DNA of 64,000 bases, taken from Aquabacterium sp. J223. Its GTDB lineage: Bacteria; Pseudomonadota; Gammaproteobacteria; Burkholderiales; Burkholderiaceae_C. The notes below the pieces were generated by a model that did no database searches, was not told the origin of the DNA, and worked only from the letters and a program-made list of their open reading frames with translations. The stretch covers positions 1,054,001-1,118,000 of the forward strand of contig NZ_CP088297.1 in the NCBI RefSeq assembly GCF_024666615.1. The letters are read 5' to 3'. Positions within the stretch are counted from its first letter, which is position 1, and the number at the start of each line of letters is the position of its first letter. Of this stretch, positions 59,380 through 64,000 are shown piece by piece. The translations under genes and the position numbers were made by a program.

Positions 59380-60552
59380 ATGCAAAAGCGCACCGCCCTT
59401 CGCGTCCTGCTCGCCGCCGGCCTGGCCGCGACCGGCACCGCGGCCGTCCAGGCGCAGACCGCGCCGTTCAAGGTCGGCTTCATCCTGCCCATGACCGGGC
59501 AGTCGGCCTCCACCGGCCGCCAGATCGAGGCCGCCGTCAAGCTGTGGGTGGCGCAGAACGGCAGCACGGTGGCGGGCCGCAAGGTCGAGGTCATCGTCAA
59601 GGACGACGGCGGCGTCGCCGACCAGACCCGGCGCATCGCGCAGGAACTGGTGGTGCAGGACAAGGTGGACGTGCTGGCCGGCTTCGGCCTGACGCCGCTG
59701 GCCCTGGCGGTGGCGCCCATCGCCACCCAGAGCAAGACGCCGATGGTGGTGACCGCCGCGGCCACGGCCATCATCACCGAGCAGTCGCCTTACATCGTCC
59801 GCACCAGCTTCACGCTGCCGCAGGGCACCTTCCCGCTGGCCGAGTGGGCGGCCAAGAACGGCATCAAGAAGGTCGTGACGCTCGTGACCGACTACGGTCC
59901 CGGCATCGACGCGGAGCGCACCTTCAAGAACCGCTTCACCCTCAACGGCGGCCAGGTGGTGGCCGAGATCCGCTCGCCGCTGCGCAGCCCGGACTTCGCG
60001 CCCTTCCTGCAGCGGGTGCGCGACGCGCAGCCGGACGCGGTGTTCGTCTTCCTGCCCTCCGGCCAGGGCGCGCAGTTCATGAAGCAGTACTCCGAGCGCG
60101 GCCTGGACAAGTCCGGCATCCGGCTCATCGGCACCGGCGACGTGACCGACGACGACCAGCTCAACGACATGGGCGACGTGGCCCTCGGCGTGGTGACCTC
60201 GCACCACTACTCGGCGGCCCACCCGTCGCCGACGAACAAGAAGTTCGTCGACGCCTTCCAGGCCGCCAACAAGTTCCGGCCCAACTTCATGGCCGTGGCC
60301 GGCTTCGACGGCATGCGCGTGATCTACAAGGCGCTGGAGGCGACCAAGGGCAAGGGCGGCGGCGAGGCGCTGCTGGCGGCGATGAAGGGCCAGACCTTCG
60401 AGAGCCCGCGCGGCAACGTCATCATCGATGCCAACACCCGCGAGCCGATCCAGGACATCTACATCCGCAAGGTCGAGCGCAAGGACGGCCAGCTGTGGAA
60501 CGTCGAGTTCGACGCCCTGAAGGCCGTGAAGGACCCGGGCAAGGGGTCCTGA
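59380..60552 (+). CDS. Branched-chain-type ABC transporter substrate-binding protein, second cluster
   Basis: 390 residues. The signal peptide is RVLLAAGLAATGTAAVQAQ; FKVGFILPMTGQSASTGRQIEAAVKLWV opens the binding fold, and VTDYGPGIDAERTFKNRF and FDGMRVIYKALEATKG follow. It is quite different from the binding protein at 51167, so the two clusters probably carry different substrates. GAGGAG stands ten bases before the ATG. Confidence 0.92.
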   Translation: MQKRTALRVLLAAGLAATGTAAVQAQTAPFKVGFILPMTGQSASTGRQIEAAVKLWVAQNGSTVAGRKVEVIVKDDGGVADQTRRIAQELVVQDKVDVLAGFGLTPLALAVAPIATQSKTPMVVTAAATAIITEQSPYIVRTSFTLPQGTFPLAEWAAKNGIKKVVTLVTDYGPGIDAERTFKNRFTLNGGQVVAEIRSPLRSPDFAPFLQRVRDAQPDAVFVFLPSGQGAQFMKQYSERGLDKSGIRLIGTGDVTDDDQLNDMGDVALGVVTSHHYSAAHPSPTNKKFVDAFQAANKFRPNFMAVAGFDGMRVIYKALEATKGKGGGEALLAAMKGQTFESPRGNVIIDANTREPIQDIYIRKVERKDGQLWNVEFDALKAVKDPGKGS

Positions 60553-60669
60553 CGAGACCCCCGGGCGCTCGCCGCGGCGGGCGCCCGTGGCCCGATGCCC
60601 AGGGCCGCCGCGCTGCCCCTCGACGGGCGGTCGGCGGCCCTTCCATCGCGCTGATGTAAAAACACCACC

Positions 60670-61530
60670 ATGCTGACCCTCCTGTTCGACGGCATCGCCT
60701 ACGGCATGCTGCTCTTCGTGCTCGCCGTCGGGCTGGCCGTGACCATGGGGTTGATGAACTTCATCAACCTCGCGCATGGCGCCTTCGCCATGGCGGGCGG
60801 CTACATCACCGTGCTGCTGATGCAGCGGGCCGGCCTGCCCTTCCTGGCCACGCTGCCGCTGGCCTTCATCGGGGCGGCGCTGCTCGGCGCGCTGCTGGAG
60901 CGCACGCTGTACCGGCCGATGTACGCCAAGCCGCACCTGGACCAGGTGCTGTTCTCCATCGGCCTGACCTTCATGGCGGTGGCCGCGATCGACTACTTCA
61001 TCGGCTCTCAGCAGCAGATCGTGCAGCTGCCGGCCTTCCTGCAGGGCCGCTTCGACCTGGCCGACGTCGGCGTCGGCAAGTACCGCCTCTTCATCATCGT
61101 GGTGTGCGCGCTGCTCACGGTGGTGCTGCAGCTGATCCTGTCGAAGACCCGCTTCGGCAGCCGGCTGCGCGCGGCGGTGGACGACCCGCGGGTGGCGTCG
61201 GGCCTGGGCATCAACGTGAACCAGGTGTTCCTGACCACCTTCGCCGTCGGCTCCGGGTTGGCCGGACTGGGCGGGGCGCTGGGCGCCGAGGTGCTGGGCC
61301 TGGACCCGACCTTCCCGCTCAAGTTCATGATCTATTTCCTCATCGTGGTGTCCGTCGGCGGCACGACGACCATCACCGGGCCGCTGCTGGCCGCGCTGCT
61401 GCTCGGCATCGCCGACGTCGCCGGCAAGTACTACGTGCCCAAGCTCGGCTCCTTCATCGTCTACACCCTGATGGTGCTGATCCTCGTCTTCCGGCCGCAG
61501 GGCCTCTTCGGCGCGAAGGTGGCCCGATGA
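60670..61530 (+). CDS. livH: Branched-chain-type ABC transporter permease LivH, second cluster
   Basis: 286-residue inner-membrane permease. YGMLLFVLAVGLAVTMGLMNFINLAHGAFAMAGGYITVLLM is the LivH start, and DDPRVASGLGINVNQVFLTTFAVGSGLAGLGGALGAEV the conserved coupling region. It lies 117 bases after the binding-protein gene and overlaps the next gene by four bases. Confidence 0.94.
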   Translation: MLTLLFDGIAYGMLLFVLAVGLAVTMGLMNFINLAHGAFAMAGGYITVLLMQRAGLPFLATLPLAFIGAALLGALLERTLYRPMYAKPHLDQVLFSIGLTFMAVAAIDYFIGSQQQIVQLPAFLQGRFDLADVGVGKYRLFIIVVCALLTVVLQLILSKTRFGSRLRAAVDDPRVASGLGINVNQVFLTTFAVGSGLAGLGGALGAEVLGLDPTFPLKFMIYFLIVVSVGGTTTITGPLLAALLLGIADVAGKYYVPKLGSFIVYTLMVLILVFRPQGLFGAKVAR

Positions 61531-62521
61531 ACACCACCACGACCACGTCGTCGTCCGTTGCCGCCGTCCGCGCGTCGCTGCACGCCCTGCCGCGCTGGCG
61601 CTGGTGGGAGTTCGCGCTCTTCGCGGTGGCGGTCGCCTCCTGGTTCCTGTTGCCGGGCCATGCGGCGCTGCTCAACGAGATCGCCATCCTGTCGCTGTTC
61701 GCGCTGTCGCTGGACCTGATCCTCGGCTACGCGGGCATCGTCTCGCTGGGCCATGCGGCCTTCTTCGGCCTCGGCGCCTACTTCGCCGCGCTGTTCGCCA
61801 AGCACGTGATGCCCGACCCGCTGGTCGGCCTGGTGCTGGCCACCGTCGTCTGCGGCCTGTTCGGCCTCATCACCAGCGTGCTGGTGCTGCGCGGGTCGGA
61901 CCTCACCCGGCTGATGGTGACGCTGGGCGTCGCCTCCATCCTGTTCGAGCTGGCCAACCGGCTCGACTGGCTGACCGGCGGTGCCGACGGCCTGCAGGGC
62001 GTGCTGATGGGGCCGCTGCTCGGCCGCTTCGACTTCGACCTGCAGGGCCGGGTCGGCTTCGCCTACTCGCTGGTGGTGCTGATCATCGGGCTGCTGGTGG
62101 CGCGCAAGATCGTCCACTCGCCCTTCGGCACCTCGCTGAAGGCGCTGCGCGACAACCGGCTGCGCGCCGGCGCCATCGGCGTCAACGTCAGCGCGCGGCT
62201 GGCCGCGGTGTACGCGGTCAGCGGTGCGCTGGCCGGTGCGTCGGGCGCCCTGCTGGCGCAGACCACCGCCTTCGCCTCGCTGGACGTGCTCGACTTCCAC
62301 CGCTCGGCCGACGTGCTGCTGATGCTGGTCATCGGCGGCACCGGCTACCTCTACGGCGGCATCTTCGGCGCCATCGCCTTCACCGCGCTGCGCGACGTGA
62401 TCTCGGCGCTGACCCCGCAGTACTGGACCTTCTGGCTCGGCCTGTTCCTGGTGGTGCTGGTGATGGTCGGCCGCGACCGGCTGTTCCAGCCGCGCCGCTG
62501 GTTCGGCAAGGGAGGACGGGC

Positions 62522-62525
<4 letters not shown>
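61527..62525 (+). CDS. livM: Branched-chain-type ABC transporter permease LivM, second cluster
   Basis: 332-residue inner-membrane permease of normal length. SLDLILGYAGIVSLGHAAFFGLGAYFAALFAKH and LKALRDNRLRAGAIGVNVSARLAAVYAVSGALAGASGALLAQ are the family blocks. It starts with a Thr-rich cytoplasmic leader. Four-base overlaps on both sides indicate translational coupling. Confidence 0.94.
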
Positions 62526-63275
<750 letters not shown>

Positions 63276-63283
<8 letters not shown>

Positions 63284-63986
63284 CGCCCTGCTGCAGGTCG
63301 ACCAGCTGCGCGCCGGCTACGGCGAGGCGGTGGTGCTCAACGGCATCAGCTTCACGCTGGACCGTGGCCAGTCGCTCGCGCTGCTGGGCCGCAACGGCAC
63401 CGGCAAGACCACGCTGATGAACAGCATCGTCGGCGTCACCCGCCGCCACGGCGGCAGCGTGCGGCTGAACGGCCAGGACCTGTCCACGGTGGCGCCGTTC
63501 AAGCGCGCCGAGGCCGGCATCGGCTGGGTGCCGCAGGAGCGCAACATCTTCAAGTCGCTGACGGTGGAGGAGAACCTCACCGCCGTCGCGCGGCCCGGGC
63601 CGTGGAACGTCAAGCGCGTCTACGAGATGTTCCCGCGGCTGCAGGAGCGGCGCTCGAACATGGGCAACCAGCTCTCCGGCGGCGAGCAGCAGATGCTGGC
63701 GGTGGCCCGGGCCCTGGTGCTCAACCCGTCGGTGCTGCTGCTCGACGAGCCGCTGGAAGGCCTGGCGCCCATCATCGTGGAAGAACTGCTGCGCGCCATC
63801 GCCCGCGTGGTGCGCGAGGAGGGCCTGTCGGCCATCATCGTCGAGCAGAACCCGCGCGCCATCCTCGGCATCACGCAGAAGGCCATCGTGCTCGACCGCG
63901 GCCTGGTGGTGCACGCCGACGACAGCGCCGAGCTGCTGCGCAACCCCGAGGTGCTCGAGCGCCACCTGGCGGTGGCGAAACATTGA
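63276..63986 (+). CDS. livF: Branched-chain-type ABC transporter ATP-binding protein LivF, second cluster
   Basis: 236 residues, complete, ending 14 bases before the window edge. Walker A GRNGTGKTT has the normal Lys, unlike the LivF of the first cluster. The signature is LSGGEQQMLAVARAL and Walker B VLLLDEPLEGLAP. It completes a five-gene transporter cluster; the genes to its right, which may reveal the substrate, lie outside the window. Confidence 0.94.
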
Positions 63987-64000
63987 CCCCCGGCCGTCTG

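Overview
The window is GC-rich, densely coded DNA from a betaproteobacterium, most likely order Burkholderiales. The signs are several Bug-type periplasmic tricarboxylate binding proteins, many LysR/IclR/AraC regulators beside catabolic operons, and two LivJHMGF-type ABC clusters. Genus cannot be read from the sequence. About 1-18.9 kb looks like an integrated resistance island; about 19-64 kb looks like host chromosome devoted to uptake and breakdown of organic acids and esters.

Region 1 (1-11.7 kb) is copper resistance: copR (partial)-copS-copA-copB on the plus strand; a five-gene minus-strand unit (copZ, Cu P-type ATPase, Cys-rich four-helix copper storage protein, two exported DUF305 proteins); then a second Cu ATPase overlapped by cueR. 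Two CueR-type promoters sit back to back between the divergent units. Region 2 (12-17 kb) is an arsenic operon: arsenate-linked GAPDH, arsJ, arsR, arsC, acr3 and a broken arsH. Region 3 (17.2-18.9 kb) is a P4-type integrase followed by a 47-bp copy of the 3' end of a CAT-anticodon tRNA gene, the likely right attachment site of the island.

Region 4 (19-43 kb) is a catabolic patchwork: three Bug binding proteins without permease genes, aldehyde dehydrogenase, two MaoC proteins, acyl-CoA ligase, SDR, 2-keto-4-pentenoate-hydratase-like enzyme, IclR regulator, amidohydrolase, flavin reductase, HpcH aldolase, cupin, class III CoA transferase, DUF1254 protein and three exported ester hydrolases. Four copies of one inverted repeat (TTCCR-N5-YGGAA) lie in three intergenic regions around the IclR gene and suggest one regulon.

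Region 5 (43-51 kb) has an HxlR/SCP2 regulator divergent from a methyltransferase, a hemerythrin-like protein and large-subunit catalase downstream of a GAF-PucR regulator. Region 6 (50-64 kb) has two Liv-type ABC transporters with an SDR, a beta-keto acid cleavage enzyme, two small proteins and a short MetE-like protein.

Seven genes are broken by single-base indels, mostly in runs of five to seven G or C. Most of these genes are otherwise well preserved, so sequencing or assembly error is a serious alternative to true pseudogenes.
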